A stretch of 11,366 bases of DNA from an uncultured Eubacteriales bacterium. Lineage in GTDB: Bacteria; Bacillota; Clostridia; Oscillospirales; Oscillospiraceae. The notes beneath the pieces were generated by a model. It was not told the origin of the DNA and ran no database searches. It saw nothing but the letters and a program-made list of their open reading frames with translations. The DNA lies in assembly GCA_900546485.1 (NCBI GenBank), contig URDK01000082.1, forward strand, positions 1 through 11,366. The letters are read 5' to 3'. Below are positions 1 to 6,574 of the stretch, piece after piece. The position numbers and the translations under genes were made by a program. Numbering within the stretch: the first letter of the stretch is position 1; each line of letters opens with the position of its first letter.

Positions 1-1753
1 CCTTGTCCCAGACATAGTACACCGCGTCGTAGTACCAGTCGCGGATGTTCACGTCGTAGAACGGGAAGTCGGAAACTTCAGGCTCCTCCGGCTCCTCGGG
101 GTCAACGTCAGGCAGGTTGCCCCACACGGCGGTGAAGGTGGTGTCGGAAGTTATGTCAACCGCCTCGCCCGCCTTGTAGGTGACGTCGCCGCAGCGCCAT
201 CCGAGGAATATGTAGCCGCTGTTGCCCGGCGCGTCGGGGAGGGTGAAGGCCTTGCCCTTGACGACATTGTAGACCTTGTCGGCTGCACCGCTGCCGTATT
301 TCACAGTTACGAACCAGTAGTTCGGAAGCTCGCCGCTGCCCTGAATCTCGCCGAGCGTCTCGCCGTAGTCAATGTAGGTGCCGTTGTTGGTGAAGCTGCC
401 GCCCAGGACCTGAATGGTGCCGTAATTCGTCAGCGTCACGCCCTTGGGGATGGTGAGACTCTCGCCCTCCCGGATGACGAGGACTTGACCCTGTGGAATT
501 GTCGCGTCCCCGGGCAAAACGGCGTCGCCAAAGACTTGCCCGCTGCCGTCCGTTATCTCAACGCTGTTTGAGAAATTTACAGAATGTGCTCCGCTGTTCG
601 ATGTAAACCAGGAGTTGGATACATTGATGTTGTCCGAAGCGCCGATTGAGTCAAACTCGGGATCACCGGTTACAGCTTCGACTATGCTGTTGCTTATGAT
701 CAGGTCTTTCCAGCTGTATATGGCATAATTCGCTTCGCTGTACGCCTTTACCGTGCCGCCGGTGATCTCAACGCCTCCCATGGAGTTAATGCCTGGATAG
801 TAGCCGCTGGCAGTCACCTGCGCGTTGTCGGTAATGGTCATTTTGCCCGTCGGTACCCAAAAAGCACTGTCTACGGTAGAAGTGCTGTCCACCACGGCGT
901 TGCCGGATATCTGAATATTGTTGCCGCAGATTCCAAAATAGCCCTTCGCCGTGACGTTTGAATTGCCGGAGATGATCACATCTCCGCTTGCCGACATGAT
1001 GGGATTCGCACCCAATTTGCTTCCATCCGAAAGTTCTATTCCAGCCAAGGACGTTACGTTTACTGTTGCATCATTAATGACCAGATCTCCGTTTTCGCTG
1101 TATATAGGGCCGGTACCGGAAACAGAATTCACATTTACAGTTGCACCGTTCTCTATTGTGAGGGTATCATTTGCGCGTATTGCCTCGGAAAACTTGCCGC
1201 CGCCATACTCATCGGTGATATCATCCTTTTTGACGTCAACTTTTAAAGTCAGCTTCTCAATGTTGACATCTTCATGAGCCCTTATTCCGGAGCCGAAATA
1301 ATTCACTTCAATATCCAGAGTTGCCGTACCGGTCAGATTTATCGACCATGTTTTATTAACAGGAGCAAATCCGGTTTCATCGTGTAATATGCTGCATACA
1401 CCGCGGACATTGTCGGCATTTTCGCCCGGCTCCCCAACCGTTATCTTGCTGTCTCCAATAACGTTGACGGTGAGCGGGTCGTCTGTTCTTGCCAGAATAA
1501 CACCGTAGTATTGATTATCGTACGTGTGCAAAACGCTCAGCTCCGCCCCGTCGAGCGTCAGGGTGTTGGTGGCCGCGTCATATTTGACAGTAGCGCCTTC
1601 GTCGGCATTACCCAGCACGTCGTCGGCGTTTGCGCTCGTTACCTGGACGCCGTTGACCCAGAGGTCGTACTCGTCCGCCGCCGCCGCGCCGACGCAGAGG
1701 AGCAGGGCAAACACCGCGGTGAGGAGCGCGAGGGTCAAAATCTTTCGTTTCAT
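1..1753 (-). CDS. secreted S-layer-homology surface protein, partial (C-terminus beyond window)
   Basis: The frame stays open from an ATG at 1753 to the left edge (584 codons), so the carboxy end is missing. Residues 1-26 form a signal peptide (MKRK, a leucine-rich core, then AAAA before DEYD). Next is the 'DLWVNGVQVTSANADDVLG...YDAATNTLTLDGA' type of opening seen in many gut Clostridia surface proteins. A long stretch (about 70-430) has short beta-strand turns such as 'DVIISGNSNVTAKG' and 'GGVEITGGTVKAY', as expected of a right-handed beta-helix. Residues 483-543 resemble an InlB/Listeria-Bacteroides repeat (YIFLGWRCGD, TFTAVW). A Pro/Glu linker (546-561) leads into the start of an S-layer-homology domain (DVNIRDWYYDAVYYVWDK). 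SLH domains bind secondary cell-wall polymer, so the protein probably sits on the cell surface; its ligand is unknown. AGGAGGG at 1759-1765 lies 5 bases before the start. The middle is visibly more AT-rich in codon choice than both ends. Confidence 0.88.
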   Translation of the reverse strand, partial: MKRKILTLALLTAVFALLLCVGAAAADEYDLWVNGVQVTSANADDVLGNADEGATVKYDAATNTLTLDGAELSVLHTYDNQYYGVILARTDDPLTVNVIGDSKITVGEPGENADNVRGVCSILHDETGFAPVNKTWSINLTGTATLDIEVNYFGSGIRAHEDVNIEKLTLKVDVKKDDITDEYGGGKFSEAIRANDTLTIENGATVNVNSVSGTGPIYSENGDLVINDATVNVTSLAGIELSDGSKLGANPIMSASGDVIISGNSNVTAKGYFGICGNNIQISGNAVVDSTSTVDSAFWVPTGKMTITDNAQVTASGYYPGINSMGGVEITGGTVKAYSEANYAIYSWKDLIISNSIVEAVTGDPEFDSIGASDNINVSNSWFTSNSGAHSVNFSNSVEITDGSGQVFGDAVLPGDATIPQGQVLVIREGESLTIPKGVTLTNYGTIQVLGGSFTNNGTYIDYGETLGEIQGSGELPNYWFVTVKYGSGAADKVYNVVKGKAFTLPDAPGNSGYIFLGWRCGDVTYKAGEAVDITSDTTFTAVWGNLPDVDPEEPEEPEVSDFPFYDVNIRDWYYDAVYYVWDK

Positions 1754-1791
1754 GCTATCCCTCCTAGAATCAGCAAAATAGCAGGCAGAAT

Positions 1792-1834
1792 CTTGCGAGG
1801 AACCTCGCAAGGCAGACAGCCCATGGGCTGTCTG
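1792..1834 (-). repeat. two back-to-back palindromes in the leader of the surface-protein gene
   Basis: Positions 1813-1834 are a perfect 22-base palindrome (arms CAGACAGCCC/GGGCTGTCTG). Positions 1792-1811 are a second inverted repeat (arms CTTGCGAGG/CCTCGCAAG, two-base centre). One base separates them. In the minus-strand RNA they would form two adjacent hairpins of about 9 and 8 base pairs with 4-base loops, ending 26 bases before the Shine-Dalgarno. Neither is followed by a T run, so they do not look like a simple intrinsic terminator of the upstream GTPase gene. They could be a dispersed repeat, an mRNA stabiliser or a protein-binding site. Confidence 0.75.
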
Positions 1835-1847
1835 ATCATCTTTATTC

Positions 1848-1876
1848 ACCTTACCACAAATTCGACAGCGTTACAA
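1848..1876 (-). promoter_or_regulatory. candidate promoter of the surface-protein gene
   Basis: On the minus strand TTGTAA (1871-1876) is followed after 17 bases by TAAGGT (1848-1853), which is preceded by TGG, giving an extended -10 element. The hexamers are only moderate matches. Transcription would begin near 1841, placing both palindromes in the 5' untranslated leader. Readthrough from the gene ending at 1892 is an alternative because no terminator is visible there. Confidence 0.4.
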
Positions 1877-1891
1877 GCAAATTCCAGCACG

Positions 1892-4486
1892 CTATTTTTT
1901 CTGCGAGCCGAGATAGCGCCGTATCTCTTCCTCAACGGCGCGGACCTCCTCTTCAAAGTTCTGCGAGCTCACGCGCATTGCGCCGTTTCCGAGGATTATG
2001 AGCTGCTCCGTCGTGTCCGAGGTCACGACGCGAGTGCTGTATTTTTTTGCTATCTCATGCGTAGTCTTTTCGATGTACATGTCCGCCGTCTCGGCCTCCT
2101 TGGTGTACACGACGTAGAGATTGTGATATTTCTCCACCTCGCGCTCGCCGCCCTTGACCTTGTAGGCGTCGAAAACGAGTATCGGCACGATCTGCCGGTA
2201 GCCCGCGTAGTTGCAGAGTATGTCCATCAGCCGCTGGCGCGCCGCGTCGAGGTTGCCCTCGGCTATCTCGCGCAGGCTGTCCCAGGCGAAGATGACGTTG
2301 TAGCCGTCGACCAGCAGATGCTCTGGGCCCTCGAGCCTGGGTTTTAACGGGGTGCGGCGCGGGTTCGAGCTCTCCGGCCGACGCACAGGGCGCATCGCCT
2401 GCACGGCGTCGCGCCGAACCGGGCCGTAGGTGCGCTCGAAGATGGCCATCAGCTCCTTGTCCGTGGCCAGCATGTTCCGGTACGCCGCCGCGCGCTCCGT
2501 GCGCTCGGCCTCCGGCTCTTCCCGGGAAATGCGACGCTCGCGCTCGAGTATGCTGGGCAGGTGCATGTGCTCCGGCACCTCGTCCCAGTGCACCACGAAG
2601 CCAGCTCCGTGCGCGCAGAACACGGAATCCGCCGTGTTCGCCGTGTCTGAGTCCGCGTCGTAGCCCGCCGCGGCGATGACCTCATCGGTGTTGTGGCACT
2701 TCGCGTAGCCGCCGGGGAGGCAGGAGAGCTGGCCGCGGCCCTTGGTGTACGCCGCGAGCTCCCGCGCATAGCCCCGCAGCTCTGAGACCGGCGCGCGGCC
2801 GCGGATGACCGCCGTCTCGCCCTCCGTCTCCGGCGCTTCGAACTCCGCCGAGAGCTGCGGCATATCCGCGAGCGCCCGGCCCACCGCCTCCTGCGGCAGG
2901 CGCAGCGTGAAATCATACCAGGGCTCGAGCAGCACGGCACCGCCCCCCGACGCCGCCGTGCGCAGGCCCTGACGCACAGCGCGGTAGGTCGCCTGGCGGA
3001 AGTCCCCGCCCTCGGTGTGCTTCGGGTGCGCCCGGCCCGAGCGGAGTGTTATCCTCACGTCGGTGAGCGGTGCGCCGGTCAGCGGCCCGAGGTGCGACTT
3101 CTCCGCGAGGTGCGTGAGTATGAGCCGCTGCCAGTTTATCGCGAGCTCGTCCTCACGGCAGTCCGAGGCGAGGACCACGCCGCTGCCAGGCTCGCCCGGC
3201 TCGAGCAGCAGATGCACCTCCGCATAGTGCCGCAGCGGCTCGTAGTGGCCCACGCCCTCGACCCGGGCGCTTATCGTTTCCTTATAGAGGATGCCGCCCT
3301 CGTCGAAGGTGACCTTGAGGCCGAAGCGGCGCTCGATGACGCTCTGGAGTATTTCGAGCTGCACCTCGCCCATGAGCTGCAAAAACGCCTCGCCCAGACG
3401 CTCGTCCCAGACGACGTGCAGCGCGGGGTCCTCCTGCTCCAGCTCACGCAGCTGGCGGAGCGCTGTTGCTGCGTCTGCGCCCGCGGGGAGGATGACCCGG
3501 TAGCGCAGCACCGGCTCGAGCGCCGGGGCCGCCGCGTCCGGCTCAAAGCCCAGGCCCTCGCCGGGGTAGCTGTCCGCAAGCCCCGTCACGGCGCAGACCG
3601 TCCCAACCGGCGCAGAGCCGATGAGGCGGAATTTCGCGCCCGAGTAGAGCCTGAGCTGGTCGGCCTTGGCGCGCCACTCGCGCCGCGCGTCGCTCCGCGA
3701 GGCCAGCTCGTCCTTGACGCGCAGCTCGCCGCCTGTGACCTTGAGCCAGGTGAGGCGCTGGCCGTCCTCGGACTTTGTGATTTTGAATATCCGCGCGCCG
3801 AAGTCAGTGCGCTCCGGCAGCGGCTCGGTCCAGCGCCCGAGCGCCTCGAGCAGCGCGTCCACGCCCTCGAGCCTGAGCGCGGCGCCGAAGAAGCAGGGAA
3901 AGAGCTCCCGCCGTGACACCGCCCGCGCGAGCTGTGCGTCGGTGGGGGAGCGGCCCTCCGTGACCGTCTCGAGCAGCTCCTCGCTGCACAGCGCGAGCTC
4001 CTCCGCCGCGTCTGGGGCGGAGACGTCGACGCAGCCGGAGCCGAAGCGCCGCTGCAGCTCCGCGAGGCGCAATTGGCGGTCGGCCCCCGCGAGGTCCATT
4101 TTGTTTATAAAAATAAAAACCGGCACCTGATAGCGCTCAAGCAGCCGCCAGAGCGTTTCCGTGTGGCTCTGCACGCCGTCCGTGCCGCTGACGACCAGGA
4201 CGGCGCAGTCGAGCACCTGCACCGCGCGCTCGGCCTCGGCGGAGAAGTCGACGTGGCCCGGCGTGTCGAGCAGCGTGAGCTCGGCTCCAGGCAATGTGAG
4301 CAGCGCCTGCTTTGAGAAGATGGTGATGCCGCGCGCACGCTCGAGCGCGTCGGTGTCGAGAAAGGCGTCCCGGTGGTCCACCCGCCCGAGCTTCCTGAGC
4401 GCGCCTGCGCGATAGAGCATCGCCTCGCTGAGCGTGGTTTTGCCCGAGTCGACGTGCGCCAGTATTCCAATGACCAAGCGTTTCAT
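1892..4486 (-). CDS. Tet(M)/EF-G-like ribosomal GTPase fused to a C-terminal YacP/Rae1-type NYN nuclease domain
   Basis: The protein has 864 residues, against about 640 for Tet(M). The amino half is a translational GTPase: AHVDSGKT (10-17), RGITI switch I (52-56), DTPGH (74-78), NKMD (128-131). EF-G-like domains II-V follow to about residue 600. The domain IV loop reads AHPKHTEGGDF (486-496) where Tet(M) has YYSPVSTPADF, so the Tet(M) tip residues are not kept. Residues 600-690 are an extra segment with SVFCAHGAGF. A basic, Pro-rich linker (about 690-720) leads to an NYN/PIN domain (721-850): LLVDGYN, FDAYKVKG, EAETAD and VTSD align motif by motif with B. subtilis YacP (Rae1), which cleaves mRNA in the ribosomal A site; D727, D773, D802 and D824 are candidate acidic residues. 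The ATG at 4486 has AGGAAGG about 10 bases upstream. A role in tetracycline protection is possible but not shown; ribosome rescue or mRNA cleavage is an equally good inference. Confidence 0.93.
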   Translation of the reverse strand: MKRLVIGILAHVDSGKTTLSEAMLYRAGALRKLGRVDHRDAFLDTDALERARGITIFSKQALLTLPGAELTLLDTPGHVDFSAEAERAVQVLDCAVLVVSGTDGVQSHTETLWRLLERYQVPVFIFINKMDLAGADRQLRLAELQRRFGSGCVDVSAPDAAEELALCSEELLETVTEGRSPTDAQLARAVSRRELFPCFFGAALRLEGVDALLEALGRWTEPLPERTDFGARIFKITKSEDGQRLTWLKVTGGELRVKDELASRSDARREWRAKADQLRLYSGAKFRLIGSAPVGTVCAVTGLADSYPGEGLGFEPDAAAPALEPVLRYRVILPAGADAATALRQLRELEQEDPALHVVWDERLGEAFLQLMGEVQLEILQSVIERRFGLKVTFDEGGILYKETISARVEGVGHYEPLRHYAEVHLLLEPGEPGSGVVLASDCREDELAINWQRLILTHLAEKSHLGPLTGAPLTDVRITLRSGRAHPKHTEGGDFRQATYRAVRQGLRTAASGGGAVLLEPWYDFTLRLPQEAVGRALADMPQLSAEFEAPETEGETAVIRGRAPVSELRGYARELAAYTKGRGQLSCLPGGYAKCHNTDEVIAAAGYDADSDTANTADSVFCAHGAGFVVHWDEVPEHMHLPSILERERRISREEPEAERTERAAAYRNMLATDKELMAIFERTYGPVRRDAVQAMRPVRRPESSNPRRTPLKPRLEGPEHLLVDGYNVIFAWDSLREIAEGNLDAARQRLMDILCNYAGYRQIVPILVFDAYKVKGGEREVEKYHNLYVVYTKEAETADMYIEKTTHEIAKKYSTRVVTSDTTEQLIILGNGAMRVSSQNFEEEVRAVEEEIRRYLGSQKK

Positions 4487-4528
4487 TCAGCCGTGTCCTT
4501 CCTGCGTATATAATGCGTTATCGCGGCC

Positions 4529-4558
4529 ATTATACAGCAAAGCAAGGTTGCTTGTACA
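4529..4558 (-). promoter_or_regulatory. candidate promoter of the GTPase-NYN fusion gene
   Basis: On the minus strand TGTACA (4553-4558; four of six matches to TTGACA) precedes a perfect TATAAT (4529-4534) by 18 bases. Transcription would start near 4521, leaving a leader of about 35 bases. There is no room for the long attenuating leader known upstream of tet(M). Confidence 0.55.
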
Positions 4559-4616
4559 GAGCCGCATCGGTAGGAAGCATTTTTGTGCGACGTCAAAATT
4601 TTCTTGAAAAAAGCCT

Positions 4617-4645
4617 GCATATAAGAGCATCGAGCGGCAAGAATA
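4617..4645 (+). promoter_or_regulatory. candidate forespore (sigma-F/sigma-G type) promoter of the spore protein gene
   Basis: GCATA (4617-4621) fits the forespore -35 consensus (GYWTA/GHATR). GGCAAGAATA (4636-4645) fits the B. subtilis sigma-F -10 pattern GGnrAnAHTR at every position. The spacer is 14 bases in sigma-F terms, one short of usual, or 17 if the -10 is read in the sigma-G register. No good sigma-A promoter is seen between 4513 and 4689. The match agrees with the expected forespore expression of this family, but it rests on consensus reading only. Confidence 0.5.
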
Positions 4646-4689
4646 GTAGCGAGCCAAGGCTCAAAAGAGAGAAAAGGAGATGCAATTCG

Positions 4690-4887
4690 ATGTCCACCAG
4701 GAGCAACAACCTCGTTAACCCGAATGCCCGCGAGGCCATGAACCGCTTCAAGATGGAGGCGGCCGGTGAGGTCGGCGTGAATCTGAAGCAGGGCTACAAC
4801 GGCGACCTCACGAGCCGCCAGGCCGGCAGCGTCGGCGGCCAGATGGTCAAGAAGATGATCGAGGCCTACGAGAACGGCATGAAGTAA
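4690..4887 (+). CDS. alpha/beta-type small acid-soluble spore protein
   Basis: This 65-residue protein coats spore DNA in the forespore, shields it from UV and heat, and is degraded by the Gpr protease at germination. Both family signatures are present: the box around the Gpr site (residues 19-31, RFKMEAAGEVGVN; the cut is expected near E23-A24) and the DNA-binding box (residues 39-57, DLTSRQAGSVGGQMVKKMI). The length is typical. The start at 4690 is chosen because AAGGAG (4674-4679) lies 10 bases upstream and the protein then begins as relatives do; the same frame stays open upstream to an ATG at 4513, but that part has no family resemblance. The gene stands alone, divergent from the GTPase fusion and convergent with obgE. 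It is the best evidence that the organism forms endospores. Which sasp paralogue it is cannot be told. Confidence 0.95.
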   Translation: MSTRSNNLVNPNAREAMNRFKMEAAGEVGVNLKQGYNGDLTSRQAGSVGGQMVKKMIEAYENGMK

Positions 4888-4898
4888 GCGAAAGCTTC

Positions 4899-4936
4899 AA
4901 AAAAGCGGAAAGCCGCCCGGTATCGGGCGGCTTTTT
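4899..4936. terminator. bidirectional intrinsic terminator between the spore protein gene and obgE
   Basis: AGCCGCCCG (4911-4919), loop GTAT, and CGGGCGGCT (4924-4932) form a 9-base-pair GC-rich stem. A T run (4933-4936) follows on the plus strand, serving the spore protein gene. On the minus strand the stem is followed by T-rich sequence down to 4899, serving obgE, whose stop codon is at 4939. One hairpin thus ends both convergent transcripts. Confidence 0.9.
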
Positions 4937-4938
4937 GC

Positions 4939-6222
4939 TTAGTCCTGATATTCAAATTCGATATCGTAGATGGAAACCGTGTCGCCGTTTTGGACGCCGA
5001 GGGCCTCCATGCGGTCAAAGATGCCGGCGTTGCGCAGGCAGCGGTCAAAGTACATGCGGCTCTCGTAGTCAGAGAAGTTCACCGTGGCCACCAGCTTCGC
5101 CAGCCAGTCGCCCTCGACTATCCACATGTCGCCGTCGTGCCTTATCTGCACGTCCTCGGCCGTGCCTATCTCCGGCTCGGGCGGGACGTAGTCCGGCTCA
5201 TACACCGTGACTGGCGGCAGGTGCGCCAGCTCGCCGGCTGCGGCGCGCATCAGCTCGCGTGTGCCCTGGGTGGATGCGGCCGAGAGCTCGAAGAATTTGC
5301 AGCCCTTGCTCTCCACGTGCGCACGCAGGCGCTCGAGATTGTCGCTGTCGGGCTCGAGCAGGTCGCACTTGTTCGCGGCGACTATCTGAGGCCGCGAGGC
5401 GAGCTCGGCGTTGTACTGCGCGAGCTCCGCGTTGATGGCCTCAAAGTCCTCCACCGGGTCGCGCCCCTCGCTGCCCGAGACGTCCACGAGGTGGATGAGC
5501 AGGCGGCAGCGATCGATATGGCGCAGGAAGTCGTGACCGAGGCCTGCACCGTCGCTCGCGCCCTCGATTATACCGGGGATGTCCGCGAGTACGAAGGACA
5601 CGCCCTCGTCAACATAGACGACGCCCAGGTTGGGGAAGAGGGTGGTGAAGTGGTAGTTCGCGATCTTCGGGTGCGCGTTCGAGACCACGGAGAGCAGGGT
5701 GCTCTTGCCGACGTTCGGGAAGCCCACGAGGCCCACGTCCGCGAGCAGCTTGAGCTCAAGCGTTATCGTGTGCGATTCCCCGGGCAATCCGGGCTTCGCA
5801 AAACGCGGGACCTGACGGGTCGGCGTGGCGAAGTGCTTGTTGCCCCAGCCGCCGCGCCCGCCGCGGCAGGCGACAAAGTCCTCGCCGGAGGACATGTCGT
5901 GCATGATGGCGCCGCTGTCCGCGTCGCGCAGCACGGTGCCGCGCGGGACCTTGAGGACGATGCTCTCGCCGTCCTTGCCGGAACAGCGCTTGCCCTGACC
6001 AGGCTGACCGTTTCCAGCCGTAAACTTGCGCTTGTAGCGGAAGTCCATGAGTGTGGACATGTGGTCGTCCACGGTAAAGACGATGTTGCCGCCGCGCCCG
6101 CCATCGCCGCCGTCGGGCCCGCCCGCCGCGACGTATTTCTCGCGGTGGAAGGAAACGGCGCCGGCTCCGCCGTCCCCGGCGCGGAGCTGTATCGTCACCT
6201 TGTCAACGAATGGTGATGCCAT
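4939..6222 (-). CDS. obgE: GTPase Obg/CgtA, ribosome assembly and stress GTPase
   Basis: Obg is an essential GTPase that binds the 50S subunit, acts late in its assembly, and in Bacillus also links to the general stress response and sporulation. The protein has 427 residues, a normal length. The glycine-rich Obg fold occupies residues 1-158 (GDGGAGAVSF, GGDGGRGG, RGGRGGWGN). The G domain follows: GFPNVGKST (167-175), DIPG (214-217), NKCD (284-287), SAA (314-316). A carboxy-terminal OCT domain (about 350-427; WIVEGDWL, GDTVSI) is the version typical of Gram-positives. The start at 6222 is preferred over an in-frame ATG at 6243 because GGGAG (6231-6235) lies 8 bases upstream and relatives begin close to FVDKV; moreover 6243 lies inside the terminator hairpin of rpmA. 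It is the third gene of the rplU-rpmA-obgE block, but the hairpin ahead of it makes co-expression uncertain. Confidence 0.97.
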   Translation of the reverse strand: MASPFVDKVTIQLRAGDGGAGAVSFHREKYVAAGGPDGGDGGRGGNIVFTVDDHMSTLMDFRYKRKFTAGNGQPGQGKRCSGKDGESIVLKVPRGTVLRDADSGAIMHDMSSGEDFVACRGGRGGWGNKHFATPTRQVPRFAKPGLPGESHTITLELKLLADVGLVGFPNVGKSTLLSVVSNAHPKIANYHFTTLFPNLGVVYVDEGVSFVLADIPGIIEGASDGAGLGHDFLRHIDRCRLLIHLVDVSGSEGRDPVEDFEAINAELAQYNAELASRPQIVAANKCDLLEPDSDNLERLRAHVESKGCKFFELSAASTQGTRELMRAAAGELAHLPPVTVYEPDYVPPEPEIGTAEDVQIRHDGDMWIVEGDWLAKLVATVNFSDYESRMYFDRCLRNAGIFDRMEALGVQNGDTVSIYDIEFEYQD

Positions 6223-6241
6223 AATAAAAACTCCCGGTATC

Positions 6242-6272
6242 AAAAAGAGACGGACGTGAGTCCGTCTCTTTT
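6242..6272 (-). terminator. terminator or attenuator between rpmA and obgE
   Basis: A 13-base-pair stem (6243-6255 paired with 6260-6272, loop GTGA) lies 8 bases after the rpmA stop codon. On the minus strand the GACGGAC/GTCCGTC core ends in CTCTTTTTG, giving a run of five T. The stem ends only about 7 bases before the Shine-Dalgarno of obgE. On the plus strand it is also followed by T-rich sequence. It has the form of an efficient intrinsic terminator, although the gene behind it is in the same orientation and conventionally in the same operon. Confidence 0.85.
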
Positions 6273-6279
6273 CGTTTTG

Positions 6280-6540
6280 TCACTGATTGAGCTCGTAAAC
6301 GGAGACCTTCTTGCGGTCCTTGCCGTAACGCTCGAAACGGACGGTGCCGTCCACCAGGGAGAACAGGGTGTCGTCCTTGCCCTTGCCGACGTTGGTGCCG
6401 GGGTGGATCTTGGTGCCGCGCTGACGGACGAGGATGTTGCCGGCGAGGACGAACTGCCCGTCGGCCCTCTTGGCTCCGAGGCGCTTGGACTCGCTGTCGC
6501 GGCCGTTCTTGGTGGAGCCCATTCCCTTTTTATGTGCCAT
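6280..6540 (-). CDS. rpmA: 50S ribosomal protein L27 (form without cleavable leader)
   Basis: L27 sits at the peptidyl-transferase centre, and its flexible amino terminus reaches the tRNA ends. The protein has 86 residues with the family hallmarks AHKKGMGSTKNGRDS, LGAKRADGQ, RQRGTKIHPG and DDTLFSL. It begins MAHKKG, as in Proteobacteria. Most firmicute L27 proteins instead start with about nine extra residues (ending QFFA) that the protease Prp removes. Here that form is ruled out: in frame, TAA stands two codons before the ATG. GGAGG at about 6549-6553 is ideally placed. Only 34 bases separate rpmA from rplU, so the prp gene normally found there is absent. Confidence 0.98.
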   Translation of the reverse strand: MAHKKGMGSTKNGRDSESKRLGAKRADGQFVLAGNILVRQRGTKIHPGTNVGKGKDDTLFSLVDGTVRFERYGKDRKKVSVYELNQ

Positions 6541-6574
6541 GTGTTACACCTCCAATGTCATAAGTGCGGAAAAG

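Noticed and set aside
1792..1834. The tandem palindromes as an intrinsic terminator of the GTPase fusion gene
   Set aside because: No T run follows either stem on the minus strand, and they lie after the likely promoter of the next gene.
2100..2400. A frameshift or gene-fusion artefact joining separate GTPase and yacP genes
   Set aside because: The frame is continuous from 4486 to 1892 with a proline-rich linker. No start codon with a good ribosome binding site lies before the NYN domain, so it reads as one protein, though sequencing error cannot be fully excluded.
3017..3916. Plus-strand open frames opposite the GTPase fusion (also 1511-2347 and 3666-4130)
   Set aside because: They are shadows of a high-GC coding strand whose own motifs run continuously from the GTPase to the NYN domain.
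4513..4689. An extended amino terminus for the spore protein starting at 4513
   Set aside because: The added 59 residues have no family similarity and no ribosome binding site, and they overlap the promoter regions; the start at 4690 has a proper AAGGAG.
4990..6216. A 408-codon plus-strand open frame opposite obgE
   Set aside because: It is antisense to an unmistakable Obg gene, lacks a ribosome binding site and has no recognisable motif; long antisense frames are expected at this GC content.
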